From assembly GCA_002441585.1 (NCBI GenBank), contig DJWS01000009.1:84078-148077 (forward strand): DNA of 64,000 nucleotides. The letters are read 5' to 3'. The stretch is from Candidatus Saccharibacteria bacterium UBA6224 (GTDB lineage Bacteria > Patescibacteriota > Saccharimonadia > Saccharimonadales > UBA4665). The notes under the pieces were generated by a model. It saw only the letters and a list, made by a program, of their open reading frames with translations, was not told the origin of the DNA and made no database searches. This document shows positions 1-7,692 of the stretch, one piece after another (position 1 is the stretch's first letter; every line of letters begins with the position of its first letter). The translations under genes and the position numbers were made by a program.

Positions 1-920
1 ACTACGTCAAGAACATGATTACCGGTGCCGCTCAGGTTGATGGTGCTGTTTTGGTCGTTTCTGCTGCTGATGGTCCTATGCCACAAACTCGTGAGCACGT
101 TCTGTTGGCTCGCCAGGTTGGCGTGCCGAAGATCGTTGTCTTCCTCAACAAGATGGACTTGGCTGACCCAGAGTTGGTCGACCTCGTCGAAGAGGAAGTC
201 CGTGAACTGCTCGAGAAGAACGACTTCGACAAGGACTGCCCGATTATCCGCGGTTCTGCCACCAAGGCTCTCGAAGGTGACGCCGCCAACGAGGACGCAG
301 TCTTCGAGCTGGTCAAGGCCATGGATGACTACATTCCAGAGCCAAAGCGCGATCTCGACAAGCCATTCCTGATGCCTATCGAGGACGTCTTCTCGATCAA
401 GGGTCGTGGTACGGTTGCTACCGGTCGTGTTGAACAGGGTGTCGTCAAGGTTAACGACGAAGTTGAAATCGTCGGTATCCGTGACACCAAGAAATCAGTC
501 GTTACCGGAATCGAAGCTTTCAAGAAGAGCCTCGACCAAGGTCAAGCTGGTGACAACGCCGGTGTTCTGCTCCGCGGTATTGAGCGCGACGACATCGAGC
601 GCGGTCAGGTCCTGGCAAAGCCGGGTACCATCACCCCTCACACTGAATTTGACGCTGAAGTCTACATCCTGACCAAGGAAGAGGGTGGTCGTCACACGCC
701 ATTCTTCAAGGGCTACAAGCCTCAGTTCTACTTCCGTACTACGGACGTGACTGGTGAGGTTGAATTGCCGGCTGACAAAGAAATGGTCATGCCTGGTGAT
801 ACCGTCACCTTCAAGGTAAAACTCCTCGCTCCTATCGCTATGGAGCAGGGTCTGCGCTTCGCTATCCGCGAAGGCGGCCGCACCGTTGGTGCTGGTGTCG
901 TTACCAAGATCAACAAATAA
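1..920 (+). CDS. tuf: Elongation factor Tu, 3' part (5' end outside window)
   Basis: GTPase that delivers aminoacyl-tRNA to the ribosomal A site. The window opens inside the gene; the reading frame is already open at base 3. The G4 motif (NKMD) and G5 region (GSATKAL) of the GTPase domain are seen early, followed by domain 2 (GRGTVATGRVEQG) and domain 3, ending GVVTKINK, the usual EF-Tu C-terminus. Only the switch-II/P-loop end is missing because of the window edge. A strong intrinsic terminator follows at 941, so it is the last gene of its operon. Assignment is certain from motif order. Confidence 0.98.
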   Translation, partial: YVKNMITGAAQVDGAVLVVSAADGPMPQTREHVLLARQVGVPKIVVFLNKMDLADPELVDLVEEEVRELLEKNDFDKDCPIIRGSATKALEGDAANEDAVFELVKAMDDYIPEPKRDLDKPFLMPIEDVFSIKGRGTVATGRVEQGVVKVNDEVEIVGIRDTKKSVVTGIEAFKKSLDQGQAGDNAGVLLRGIERDDIERGQVLAKPGTITPHTEFDAEVYILTKEEGGRHTPFFKGYKPQFYFRTTDVTGEVELPADKEMVMPGDTVTFKVKLLAPIAMEQGLRFAIREGGRTVGAGVVTKINK

Positions 921-940
921 TCTACTCCTAGATTGTTTAA

Positions 941-975
941 GATAAACTCCGGGAAGCCGGAGTTTATCTTTATTT
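941..975 (+). terminator. Intrinsic terminator after tuf
   Basis: Perfect 12-bp stem (GATAAACTCCGG / CCGGAGTTTATC) with a GAAG loop, followed by a U-rich tract. It lies 20 nt after the tuf stop codon. Confidence 0.9.
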
Positions 976-1012
976 ACGTATCGGGTAGGATGGATATAAA
1001 GCAAGGAGTACT

Positions 1013-1210
1013 ATGGAACAAATCGATCCCAGCCCCGAGAGTCGCGATGAAACAGTGGTCATAAATGATCATCAAGAACCTGCGCCACAACCAACTCACC
1101 CGACTGTGGTCAAAAATCTCGGTACGGTCTGCGTAATCGACACGGGCGCAAGGCTTATCGTAGATACGAGCATTATAGTGCCACCACTGAAAAGACGACA
1201 CCACAGATAA
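1013..1210 (+). CDS. Small orphan protein, 65 aa
   Basis: Not recognised. The start is supported by AAGGAG at 1003-1008, 4 nt before ATG. The N-terminal half is acidic and proline-rich (ESRDETVV, PAPQPTHP); the C-terminal half is more hydrophobic and ends in a basic cluster (PLKRRHHR). No signal peptide or clear membrane segment. It lies alone between the tuf terminator and a weaker hairpin at 1241. It could be a lineage-specific small protein; function unknown. Confidence 0.55.
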   Translation: MEQIDPSPESRDETVVINDHQEPAPQPTHPTVVKNLGTVCVIDTGARLIVDTSIIVPPLKRRHHR

Positions 1211-1240
1211 GGCACCACGGGCAGTTTAAGAGCTATTATG

Positions 1241-1272
1241 CAAAAAGGGCGCTCAATCTGGGCGCTTTTTTG
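1241..1272 (+). terminator. Weak intrinsic terminator
   Basis: GCGC/GCGC stem extended by two G-U pairs and an A/T run, then TTTTTT. It is weaker than the other terminators here but correctly placed after the 65-aa ORF. Confidence 0.5.
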
Positions 1273-1273
1273 T

Positions 1274-1303
1274 TTGGCATAAGCTTGTCGTTTGGGCTAA
1301 AGT
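1274..1303 (+). promoter_or_regulatory. Promoter of the sugar transferase gene
   Basis: TTGGCA (1274-1279), 18-nt spacer, TAAAGT (1298-1303). The predicted start site is about 4 nt before the ATG at 1314, with no Shine-Dalgarno, so the mRNA is nearly leaderless. Confidence 0.5.
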
Positions 1304-1313
1304 AATTTCAATT

Positions 1314-1973
1314 ATGAGCCTCAGTGGAGAAGCATGGTTACGAAGCCCGGAACGACGGCGTTGGGACGTGACATACGCGGCCGTCTATTTACCGGTGTTT
1401 GGCTCACTGGCGATTGCTGGCGGAATGGCTGTTGCCGCCATTGACGGCCATGGCCCGCTATTCAGACAAAGACGCGCGGGCCGAGATAATCTGCCTTTTA
1501 CCATCCTTAAACTTCGTACCATGCCGCCCGACACCCCGCATGTGCCAAGCAACGGTCACGGCGATGAGCGCGCCACCAAATTAGGCCGGATATTGAGAAA
1601 ATACACCCTGGACGAAGCACCACAGCTGATCAATGTGATTAAGGGTGATATGTCGCTGGTCGGTCCAAGGCCGCTGTTAGAATGTCATATCGAGGCCATT
1701 GCCGAGACTTTGCCAAGCTCGCTCGCAGAGGAATGGCTAGAAGCTCGCTCGATTTGTCGACCGGGCATCATCAACCCATTTACGGTCAGTATGGCTCGTT
1801 ACGGCGAGCCATACTCTAACGAGACCCGAGTCAGATCCGAAATTGCATTTGCTGAATATGCTAGTCGGGAAGTTGATCGTCTGATGGTCAGAGATACAGT
1901 TGCCAGCCTGCTTGGTTATCGCCACCCATCAGTCGAAACGGAGTCCGTACTCCAATCAGGCATGCAGGCTTAG
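1314..1973 (+). CDS. Bacterial sugar transferase (undecaprenyl-phosphate sugar phosphotransferase type)
   Basis: Family of initiating transferases (PF02397, WcaJ/PglC type) that move a sugar-1-phosphate from a nucleotide sugar to a polyprenyl phosphate at the inner membrane face, starting exopolysaccharide or glycan synthesis. Seen: one N-terminal hydrophobic segment (about residues 22-42), then GPLFRQRRAG, LKLRTM, DEAPQLINV and GDMSLVGPRP in family order. At 219 aa it is the short, single-membrane-segment PglC-like form without the N-terminal multi-helix domain. No glycan cluster surrounds it; other glycosyltransferases are at 28057, 40595 and 47106. No SD; the start is inferred to be leaderless. 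Confidence 0.9.
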   Translation: MSLSGEAWLRSPERRRWDVTYAAVYLPVFGSLAIAGGMAVAAIDGHGPLFRQRRAGRDNLPFTILKLRTMPPDTPHVPSNGHGDERATKLGRILRKYTLDEAPQLINVIKGDMSLVGPRPLLECHIEAIAETLPSSLAEEWLEARSICRPGIINPFTVSMARYGEPYSNETRVRSEIAFAEYASREVDRLMVRDTVASLLGYRHPSVETESVLQSGMQA

Positions 1974-2074
1974 ACTTGCATTAGTGACCCATACCTGTAT
2001 ACTTGGGGGCAATCATTCAATAGCATTAACCCAGGGTATGAACGGAATGCCAAGGGGAATAGGGAGGAACAGAT

Positions 2075-2371
2075 ATGTCATTAAGTTTTGAAACAGCCGC
2101 CGACGAGGCGGTTTTACGACCAGATACCACGAACCTGAGCGGCGATGCTGAGCAGGCAGCCGATGCGGTATTCGAACAGGTTGATACGGTCGACGAGATT
2201 CAAATGGTCGAAGTATCTGGCGAAGTTCGCCCACTCAACCCGTTTGATGGGCTGATAGCAGCGGCTCAGAGCTTGCGTGAGAGCGCCTGGAAGACGCGGG
2301 AATGGCAGACGACAGGCGACTGGTTTAACGACCAGGACCAGGGCAGCGGACAAATCCCATTCGGCGATTAG
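2075..2371 (+). CDS. Acidic orphan protein, 98 aa
   Basis: Not recognised. GGGAGG at 2062-2067 sets the start. Very acidic N-terminal two-thirds (repeated AADEAV / AEQAADAV / VDTVDEI), then a Trp-containing tail (REWQTTGDWFNDQDQ). No membrane segment or known motif. It immediately precedes the rpsJ promoter, whose -35 begins 7 nt after its stop codon. Confidence 0.6.
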   Translation: MSLSFETAADEAVLRPDTTNLSGDAEQAADAVFEQVDTVDEIQMVEVSGEVRPLNPFDGLIAAAQSLRESAWKTREWQTTGDWFNDQDQGSGQIPFGD

Positions 2372-2377
2372 GCCGAG

Positions 2378-2406
2378 TTGAAAAATAGTGCTTAAGAGGG
2401 TATACT
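2378..2406 (+). promoter_or_regulatory. rpsJ promoter
   Basis: TTGAAA (2378-2383), 17-nt spacer, TATACT (2401-2406). It predicts transcription from about 2413 and an 87-nt leader before rpsJ. Confidence 0.75.
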
Positions 2407-2424
2407 TGCCCTACATTACTAATC

Positions 2425-2495
2425 GTGCCGAGAACTCGTCCGGTATCTCAGACCCCGTGAAGAGGTTACGGCACACCAATAGCAATAGGAGCTAT
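2425..2495 (+). promoter_or_regulatory. rpsJ leader with SD-presenting hairpin
   Basis: GTGCCG (2425-2430) can pair with CGGCAC (2469-2474), closing a 38-nt domain. Next to it ATAGC (2479-2483) pairs with GCTAT (2491-2495), leaving a 7-nt loop AATAGGA that holds the Shine-Dalgarno, 9 nt before the rpsJ ATG. The same 5-bp/7-nt arrangement occurs before rplK. Probably an autoregulatory leader (inference). Confidence 0.55.
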
Positions 2496-2499
2496 CCCC

Positions 2500-2829
2500 A
2501 TGGCTGATGCCAAACCAACAGATGTAAAACAGCGGATTCGAATCCGTCTTAAGGCCTACGACCACAAAGTCATCGACCAGGCTGCCAAGCAGATCGTCGA
2601 CACGGCACTGCGCACCGGCGCTACCTTGGCCGGTCCGATTCCACTGCCGACCCGCAAGACTACCTTCACGGTCGTCAAGAGCCCGCACGTCTACAAGAAG
2701 GGTCGTGAACAGTTCGAAATGCGTGTCCACAAGCGCCTGATTGACGTTTTCGAGCCGACTCCCAAGACGATTGATTCGCTGATGAACCTCAGCCTTCCAG
2801 CCGGCTGCGACGTCGAAATCAAGATGTAA
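2500..2829 (+). CDS. rpsJ: 30S ribosomal protein S10
   Basis: Small-subunit protein of the 3' head domain, also the NusB-binding NusE antitermination factor. 109 aa with a short N-terminal extension before QRIRIRLKAYDHK; family hallmarks GPIPLPTRK and SPHVYKKGREQFEMR are present. It is transcribed alone: its own promoter and leader precede it and a strong terminator follows, so it is uncoupled from rplC onward, unlike the usual S10 operon in which rpsJ is the first gene. Confidence 0.98.
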   Translation: MADAKPTDVKQRIRIRLKAYDHKVIDQAAKQIVDTALRTGATLAGPIPLPTRKTTFTVVKSPHVYKKGREQFEMRVHKRLIDVFEPTPKTIDSLMNLSLPAGCDVEIKM

Positions 2830-2835
2830 TCATCG

Positions 2836-2860
2836 AAACGCCCCACTCGGGGCGTTTTTG
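2836..2860 (+). terminator. Intrinsic terminator after rpsJ
   Basis: CGCCCC/GGGGCG stem with ACTC loop and TTTTT; it separates rpsJ from the rest of the S10 cluster. Confidence 0.93.
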
Positions 2861-2893
2861 TTAATGCCGTCTCGGTATGCTTAAATAGTACTA

Positions 2894-3178
2894 ATGGTTA
2901 AATCAAAACAAAAAGTTCAGCGCTCCAAAAAGTCGGCCTTCAACAATGACGGGCCATACATATTAAAGCTCGTCCTGTATACGATCCTCGGCATGCAGTG
3001 GCTATGGATCCAGCAGCCAGACGGCGTGCACTATCCATTGCCGTTCGGTCTAGTTCTAGGATTAATCTTTGCGGCCCATGAGCATTTCCAGGTTGATCGC
3101 AAGATCGAGTACGCTATCTTATTGGCTGCCATGCTGGCCGGCTATGTGACCAAAATCGGTGTATTCGTGACTATTTAG
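2894..3178 (+). CDS. Small membrane protein, 94 aa, between rpsJ and rplC
   Basis: Not recognised. Strongly basic N-terminus (KSKQKVQRSKKS), then hydrophobic stretches at about residues 25-41, 50-62 and 73-92, suggesting two or three membrane helices with the basic end in the cytoplasm. No SD is apparent. Its position inside the ribosomal supercluster suggests a conserved lineage-specific neighbour; function unknown. Confidence 0.65.
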   Translation: MVKSKQKVQRSKKSAFNNDGPYILKLVLYTILGMQWLWIQQPDGVHYPLPFGLVLGLIFAAHEHFQVDRKIEYAILLAAMLAGYVTKIGVFVTI

Positions 3179-3232
3179 ATACAATCGGCACCCTTTACTT
3201 AGCTAGTCAAACCATGTAGAATTTGCAACACA

Positions 3233-3262
3233 TTGACAGTAGTGGCAGTTTTCTGTTACTCT
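3233..3262 (+). promoter_or_regulatory. Promoter of the rplC-rplO ribosomal operon
   Basis: Consensus TTGACA (3233-3238), 18-nt spacer, extended -10 TGT-TACTCT (3254-3262). The same -10 variant TACTCT drives secE-nusG at 42164. Predicted start near 3269 gives a leader of about 146 nt. Confidence 0.75.
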
Positions 3263-3280
3263 GTTATGGTATCAAACAAG

Positions 3281-3406
3281 CCCTGAACTTGATGATTTAG
3301 GTAGGTCCCACCATTAACAGGGGGAAACCGCCCGAACATCAAGCGTTTTTATGTCTATACCACATACAAACCAGGGATAAATAAAGGAGATGCGCCTTAA
3401 GGCGCA
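3281..3406 (+). promoter_or_regulatory. Structured rplC leader with hairpin-bridged Shine-Dalgarno
   Basis: CTTGATG (3288-3294) pairs with CATCAAG (3337-3343), enclosing a GGGGG-AAA-CCgCCC hairpin and followed by CGTTTTT, which could act as an attenuator. Further on, AAGGAG (3384-3389) is 25 nt from the ATG, too far for normal use. A perfect TGCGCC-TTAA-GGCGCA hairpin (3391-3406) lies between them and would bring the SD to an effective distance of about 9 nt. Autoregulation by L3 or L4 is inference. Confidence 0.6.
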
Positions 3407-3414
3407 AAGACGCT

Positions 3415-4035
3415 ATGAAAGCACTAATCACACGAAAGGTTGGCATGACCAGTACCATCGCAGAAGACGGTACGGTTGCTGCTGTTACCTTGCTTTCCGC
3501 TAGTCCCTGTGTTGTGACACAGGTCAAAACCGCAGATGTCGACGGCTACACCGCCGTACAGCTCGGCTTTGAAGAGGGAAAAAAGCAAAACACTAACAAA
3601 GCTCAAGAAGGACATCTCAAGGCCGCCGGTATACTCCCGAAGATTATGCGCGAGTTCCGTGTAACCGAGATTCCAGAAGACCTCAAGGTTGGATCAACAA
3701 TCAGCCCGGAGGTCTTTTCAGTTGGTGACGTTATCGACGCCACCGGCACGAGCAAGGGTAAGGGTTGGGCTGGCACCATCAAGCGCCACAACTTCCACCG
3801 CCAGCGTGCGACGCACGGTGGTAAAGGCAACACCCGAAAAGTCGGTTCTATCGGTAGCATGTACCCTCAGCACATCTTCAAGGGCAAGAAAATGGCCGGC
3901 CAGATGGGCTATGAGCAAGTCACCGTCCAGAACCTGAAGGTCGCTTTGGTTGACGCCGAGAACAACATCATCGGAGTTGTCGGAGCCGTACCCGGACCGA
4001 AAAAAGGCATCGTAATTATTAAGGAGGCGAAGTAA
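3415..4035 (+). CDS. rplC: 50S ribosomal protein L3
   Basis: Early-assembly large-subunit protein near the peptidyl-transferase centre. 206 aa, normal length, with the family start (ALITRKVGMTS), the central loop GKGWAGTIKRHNF and the conserved KGKKMAGQMG segment. First gene of the long ribosomal operon; its TAA overlaps the rplD ATG (TAATG). The start is chosen from the family N-terminus although the SD lies 25 nt away behind a hairpin (see leader entry). Confidence 0.98.
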   Translation: MKALITRKVGMTSTIAEDGTVAAVTLLSASPCVVTQVKTADVDGYTAVQLGFEEGKKQNTNKAQEGHLKAAGILPKIMREFRVTEIPEDLKVGSTISPEVFSVGDVIDATGTSKGKGWAGTIKRHNFHRQRATHGGKGNTRKVGSIGSMYPQHIFKGKKMAGQMGYEQVTVQNLKVALVDAENNIIGVVGAVPGPKKGIVIIKEAK

Positions 4036-4688
4036 TGGCTACTGCTGCAACTTTCACCAAGTCTGGCACTAAAGCTACGACTGCCGCCAAGCTCAGCAAG
4101 GACGTCTTCGAAGTCGTCCCCCAGAGCCACGAACTGCTCAAGCAGGCTTATGTAGCCCACCTGAGCAATGGCCGCGAGAACTTTGCCGTTACTAAGACAC
4201 GTGGTCTGGTGAGCGGTGGTGGCCGCAAGCCCTGGAAGCAAAAAGGCACTGGCCGGGCACGTTTCGGTTCGAGCCGTAACCCAATCTGGCGCGGTGGTGG
4301 TATCGCTTTCGGCCCGACTGGTCAGGAGAACTACACTAAAGCGCTCAACACCAAGGCCAAGCGTCTGGCAATCCGCCAAGCCCTAAGCCTGGCTACTGCT
4401 GCCAAGAAGCTGGTCGTCATCGAAGACATCACCAGCAAAGACGGCAAGACCAGCGAGTTGGCTGCTCTGCTTACCAAAATCGGCGCTAACCGCCGGACTT
4501 TGATCGCTGTCGAGCACAAAACGGACGAGCTAGTTCGGGCTTCCAAGAACCTGACTGACACCAAGCTAGCCCAGGCCAACTACCTGAACGTCTACGACGT
4601 ACTTAACGCCGACACTATCGTGATGACCAAGGCTGCACTGGACATCGTAACCAAGTGGCTCGAAGAGGCCAAAAAGGAGGCTAAGTAA
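4035..4688 (+). CDS. rplD: 50S ribosomal protein L4
   Basis: Exit-tunnel protein; in E. coli also the S10-operon repressor. 217 aa with the tunnel loop GGRKPWKQKGTGRARFGSSRNPIW-type segment (residues about 60-80) and the conserved C-terminal VLNADTIVMTKAAL. Translationally coupled to rplC (shared base) and to rplW. An AAGGAGGC SD sits inside the end of rplC. Confidence 0.97.
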   Translation: MATAATFTKSGTKATTAAKLSKDVFEVVPQSHELLKQAYVAHLSNGRENFAVTKTRGLVSGGGRKPWKQKGTGRARFGSSRNPIWRGGGIAFGPTGQENYTKALNTKAKRLAIRQALSLATAAKKLVVIEDITSKDGKTSELAALLTKIGANRRTLIAVEHKTDELVRASKNLTDTKLAQANYLNVYDVLNADTIVMTKAALDIVTKWLEEAKKEAK

Positions 4689-5101
4689 TGTCATTATCAA
4701 TGCCACTAAAGCCTCGCCTGAGCGAAAAAGCTTTTGGTCAGAGCCAGAATCAAACCTATGTTTTCGTAGTACCTGGTGACGCCAACAAGCACTCAATCGC
4801 CGAGGCAGTCGCCAAACAGTTCGACGTCAAAGTCGAGACTGTCAACATCAGTGTACTGAAGGGCAAGGCCAAGCGCACCGTCAGCCAGAAAGGCCGTCGC
4901 GTCATGAGCGGTCGCACCTCGGACATCAAGAAGGCTTACGTGACTGTCGCCAAGGGCGAGCACTTGCCAATCTTTGACGCTATCGAGGAAGAAGAAGCCA
5001 AGCAAGCCGAAACTCAGGAAAAACTGAGCAAAGCCGCCGCTAAGGCCGCCGAGAAAGAGGCCAAAGAAGCTGCCAAGCAGGCCAAGAAGGAGAAGAAATA
5101 A
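4688..5101 (+). CDS. rplW: 50S ribosomal protein L23 with Ala/Lys tail
   Basis: Exit-port protein that docks trigger factor and SRP. The core (about residues 5-95: PRLSEKAF, YVFVVPGDANKHSIAEAV, GRRVMSGRTSDIKKAYV) is complete. Beyond it is a roughly 37-residue highly charged helix rich in A, K and E (residues 98-137), which most L23 proteins lack. Similar tails occur on L22, S5 and L17 in this operon. Start and stop overlap both neighbours by one base. Confidence 0.96.
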   Translation: MSLSMPLKPRLSEKAFGQSQNQTYVFVVPGDANKHSIAEAVAKQFDVKVETVNISVLKGKAKRTVSQKGRRVMSGRTSDIKKAYVTVAKGEHLPIFDAIEEEEAKQAETQEKLSKAAAKAAEKEAKEAAKQAKKEKK

Positions 5102-5955
5102 TGGCGATTAAGACATACAACCCAACCACTCCCGGTCGCCGCGGCATGAGCAGCCAGGACTTCGAGGGTATTACCACTCGTAAGCCTCTTAAGTCGCTTG
5201 TCGTATCGAAGCGCCGGGGTAATGGCCGCAACAACCAGGGTCGTATCACGACTCGTCACAAGGGTGGTGGTGCCCGAAAGTTTTATCGCAAGGTGAACTT
5301 CAAACTGGCACCTGACACGACAGCTGTCATTGAACACATCGAGTACGATCCTAACCGCAGCGCTCGCTTGGCTCGTATCAAAGAAGCCAACGGGACTTAT
5401 CATTACATCCTCGCTGCCAAGGGTATGAAAGTCGGCCAGACCATCACGTCTGGCGAAGAAGTGCCTATCGAGACCGGCAACCGCTTGCCGCTCAAGAGCA
5501 TTCCAATTGGTAGCACCATTCACGCCATCGAAATCATGCCCGGCAAGGGCGCCCAGATGGTCCGTAGTGCTGGCAATGGTGCTCAGCTGATGGCCAAAGA
5601 AGGCGAGTACGGCCAAGTCCGTTTGCCTAGCGGTGAAGTTCGCCGCGTCAATCTGGAATGCACGGCCAGCCTTGGTTCTCTCGGCAACGAGCAGCACCAG
5701 AACATCAAGCTTGGTAAGGCCGGTCGTTCACGGCACAAGGGTATCCGCCCATCTGTCCGTGGTGTCGTCATGAATGCCGCCGATCACCCGCATGGTGGAG
5801 GTGACGGTGGTCGTCACGGTATCGGTGGTGGTAAGAACCACGGTTCTGCACCTAAGACGCCTTGGGGTCAAAAGACTCTCGGGTTCAAGACTCGCCGCCG
5901 CAAGAGCACCAATCAGTTTATCGTAAGAAGCCGTCACGCGGCCAAGAGGAAATAA
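5101..5955 (+). CDS. rplB: 50S ribosomal protein L2
   Basis: Large-subunit protein required for subunit association and peptidyl transfer. 284 aa; conserved RGNGRNNQGRITTRHKGGG segment near residue 40 and the diagnostic C-terminal AADHPHGGGDGG (about residues 222-233) containing the functionally important histidine. It begins on the last base of the rplW stop codon. Confidence 0.98.
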   Translation: MAIKTYNPTTPGRRGMSSQDFEGITTRKPLKSLVVSKRRGNGRNNQGRITTRHKGGGARKFYRKVNFKLAPDTTAVIEHIEYDPNRSARLARIKEANGTYHYILAAKGMKVGQTITSGEEVPIETGNRLPLKSIPIGSTIHAIEIMPGKGAQMVRSAGNGAQLMAKEGEYGQVRLPSGEVRRVNLECTASLGSLGNEQHQNIKLGKAGRSRHKGIRPSVRGVVMNAADHPHGGGDGGRHGIGGGKNHGSAPKTPWGQKTLGFKTRRRKSTNQFIVRSRHAAKRK

Positions 5956-5967
5956 GGTAGGTAAGAT

Positions 5968-6243
5968 ATGAGTCGTTCACTCAAGAAAGGTCCATACGTA
6001 GACTTCAAGCTCGCCAAGAAAGTTGACGCGCTTGCTACCGAAGACCGAACCATCATCAAAACCTGGGCGCGTGCTTCTACCATTCCGCCGGAATTTGTCG
6101 GCCGCACTATCGCGGTCCACAACGGTAAGGTTCATGTCCCAGTATTTATCACGGAAAACATGGTTGGACACAAGCTCGGTGAGTTTGCGCCGACCCGTAA
6201 ATTCCGCACACACGGCGGTAAGCTCGCGAAAGGTAAGAAATAA
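5968..6243 (+). CDS. rpsS: 30S ribosomal protein S19
   Basis: Head protein forming a heterodimer with S13 near the A-site finger. 91 aa, full length: MSRSLKKGPYVD, then ARASTIPPEFVG, HNGKVHVPVFI and MVGHKLGEFAPTR. A 12-nt gap with GGTAGGTAAG precedes the ATG; the stop overlaps the rplV ATG. Confidence 0.98.
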   Translation: MSRSLKKGPYVDFKLAKKVDALATEDRTIIKTWARASTIPPEFVGRTIAVHNGKVHVPVFITENMVGHKLGEFAPTRKFRTHGGKLAKGKK

Positions 6244-6647
6244 TGAGTGGCGTCAAAGCAGTAGCTAAGGGCGTTCGCATGAGCCCGCGTAAGGTGGCAG
6301 TCGTTGCTAGCCTAGTTCGCGGCCGTAGCGTCGAGGACGCGCTTACCATTTTGGAGCACACACCACGCCGCAGCGCTTTGGCTGTCAGTAAAGCGATCAA
6401 AAGTGCCAAGGCTAACGCCGATCACAACCACGGCTACAAGCCTGGCACTCTCAACATCGTTACCATCACCGTGACTCCTGGTCCGCGCCTCAAGCGCTAC
6501 CGTCCAGCTGCTCACGGACGAGCTTTGCCATTCATGCGCCGTACCTCTCACATCACCGTTGTTGTAGATGGCGAGAAGCGAGAAATTAAGAAACCGGCTG
6601 CAGCCAAGACGGCAGCAAAGCCAGCCGCTAAGCAGGAGGCCAAATAA
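6243..6647 (+). CDS. rplV: 50S ribosomal protein L22 with Ala/Lys tail
   Basis: Exit-tunnel protein whose beta-hairpin lines the constriction. Core residues 1-112 show the family pattern (VRMSPRKVAVVASLVRG, AHGRALPFMRRTSHITVVV). A tail of about 20 residues follows, made of K/A/P repeats (KPAAAKTAAKPAAKQEAK), which conventional L22 lacks. Coupled to rpsS and rpsC by one-base overlaps. Confidence 0.97.
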   Translation: MSGVKAVAKGVRMSPRKVAVVASLVRGRSVEDALTILEHTPRRSALAVSKAIKSAKANADHNHGYKPGTLNIVTITVTPGPRLKRYRPAAHGRALPFMRRTSHITVVVDGEKREIKKPAAAKTAAKPAAKQEAK

Positions 6648-7276
6648 TGGGTCAAAAAGTAAATCCTATTAGCATGCGCCTCCAGGTCAACAAGGACTGG
6701 CGCAGCAAATGGTTCGTAGAGAAGCGCGATTTCGCGAAGTTCTTGAAGAGCGACCTCGAAGTCCGCAAGCTCATCGACAAGAAAGTCGGTAGCCGTGGCG
6801 CTATCAACCGTGTCGAGATCAGCCGCACCGCCAACCTCGTGACAGTCACGATTACTACCGCCAAAGCGGGTGTCGTCATTGGCCGCGGTGGTCAGGGCGT
6901 CCAAGAGCTCAAAGAAACCATCGAGAAGATCTACGGCATTCCAGCCCGGGTCAACATCGAGGAAATCAAGAAGCCAGAGCTGTATGCCAAGTTGGTCGCC
7001 GAGAACATCGCCTTCCAGCTGGAGCGCCGCATGAGCTTCCGCCGTGCTATCAAGTCGGCTGCCGCCAACACCATGCGTGCTGGTGCCAAGGGTATTCGTA
7101 TCGAAGTCGCTGGTCGACTGAACGGTGCCGAAATGTCACGACGCGAAAAAGAAGTTGCCGGTTCAGTACCGCTGCACACGCTGCGTGCTGATATTGACTA
7201 TGCAAACGTCAAGGCTCAAACCGTTGCCGGTATCATCGGTGTCAAGGTTTGGATCTACAAGGGGGAGGTAAACTAA
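6647..7276 (+). CDS. rpsC: 30S ribosomal protein S3
   Basis: mRNA-entry protein with helicase activity. 209 aa: KH domain with GRGGQGVQELKE (GxxG-type loop) near residue 82, and the C-terminal domain GRLNGAEMSRREKEVAGSVP near residue 150. Normal length. It ends with the SD for rplP (GGGGAGG) within its last codons. Confidence 0.98.
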   Translation: MGQKVNPISMRLQVNKDWRSKWFVEKRDFAKFLKSDLEVRKLIDKKVGSRGAINRVEISRTANLVTVTITTAKAGVVIGRGGQGVQELKETIEKIYGIPARVNIEEIKKPELYAKLVAENIAFQLERRMSFRRAIKSAAANTMRAGAKGIRIEVAGRLNGAEMSRREKEVAGSVPLHTLRADIDYANVKAQTVAGIIGVKVWIYKGEVN

Positions 7277-7277
7277 T

Positions 7278-7691
7278 ATGTTGCTTCCAAAACGAACTAA
7301 GTTCCGCAAGGTCCGGAAAGGCAAGATCCGCGGTGTCGCAACCAGCGGTCACTACATTGCCTTTGGCGACTACGCCTTGCAGAGCCAAAGCCACGAGCGT
7401 GTGACGTCTCGCCAGATCGAGGCCGCTCGTCAGGCGATGACCCGCCACATCAAGCGTGGTGGTAAGATCTGGATTCGAATTTTCCCGCACACGCCAGTCA
7501 CCCGCAAACCACAGGATGTAAAGATGGGTAGCGGTAAGGGCAACCCCGAATTCTTCGCAGCCAAGGTTCGACCTGGCACTATCATGTTCGAGATGCAGGG
7601 TGTAACAGAGGACGTAGCGCGCGAAGCTATGCGCCTGGCCGCCCACAAACTGCCGGTCAAGACTAAGTTTTTGAAACGGGAGGATGCATAA
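7278..7691 (+). CDS. rplP: 50S ribosomal protein L16
   Basis: Protein at the A-site tRNA elbow contact and central protuberance. 137 aa; family start MLLPKRTKFRKVRKG, the ITSRQIEAARQAM-like helix (TSRQIEAARQAMTRHIKRGG) and GKGNPEFFAAKV. One base separates it from rpsC. Confidence 0.98.
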   Translation: MLLPKRTKFRKVRKGKIRGVATSGHYIAFGDYALQSQSHERVTSRQIEAARQAMTRHIKRGGKIWIRIFPHTPVTRKPQDVKMGSGKGNPEFFAAKVRPGTIMFEMQGVTEDVAREAMRLAAHKLPVKTKFLKREDA

Positions 7692-7692
7692 C

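Noticed and set aside
3281..3350. Known riboswitch in the rplC leader
   Set aside because: Hairpins are present, but I could not match them to any riboswitch consensus I know; left as a structured leader.
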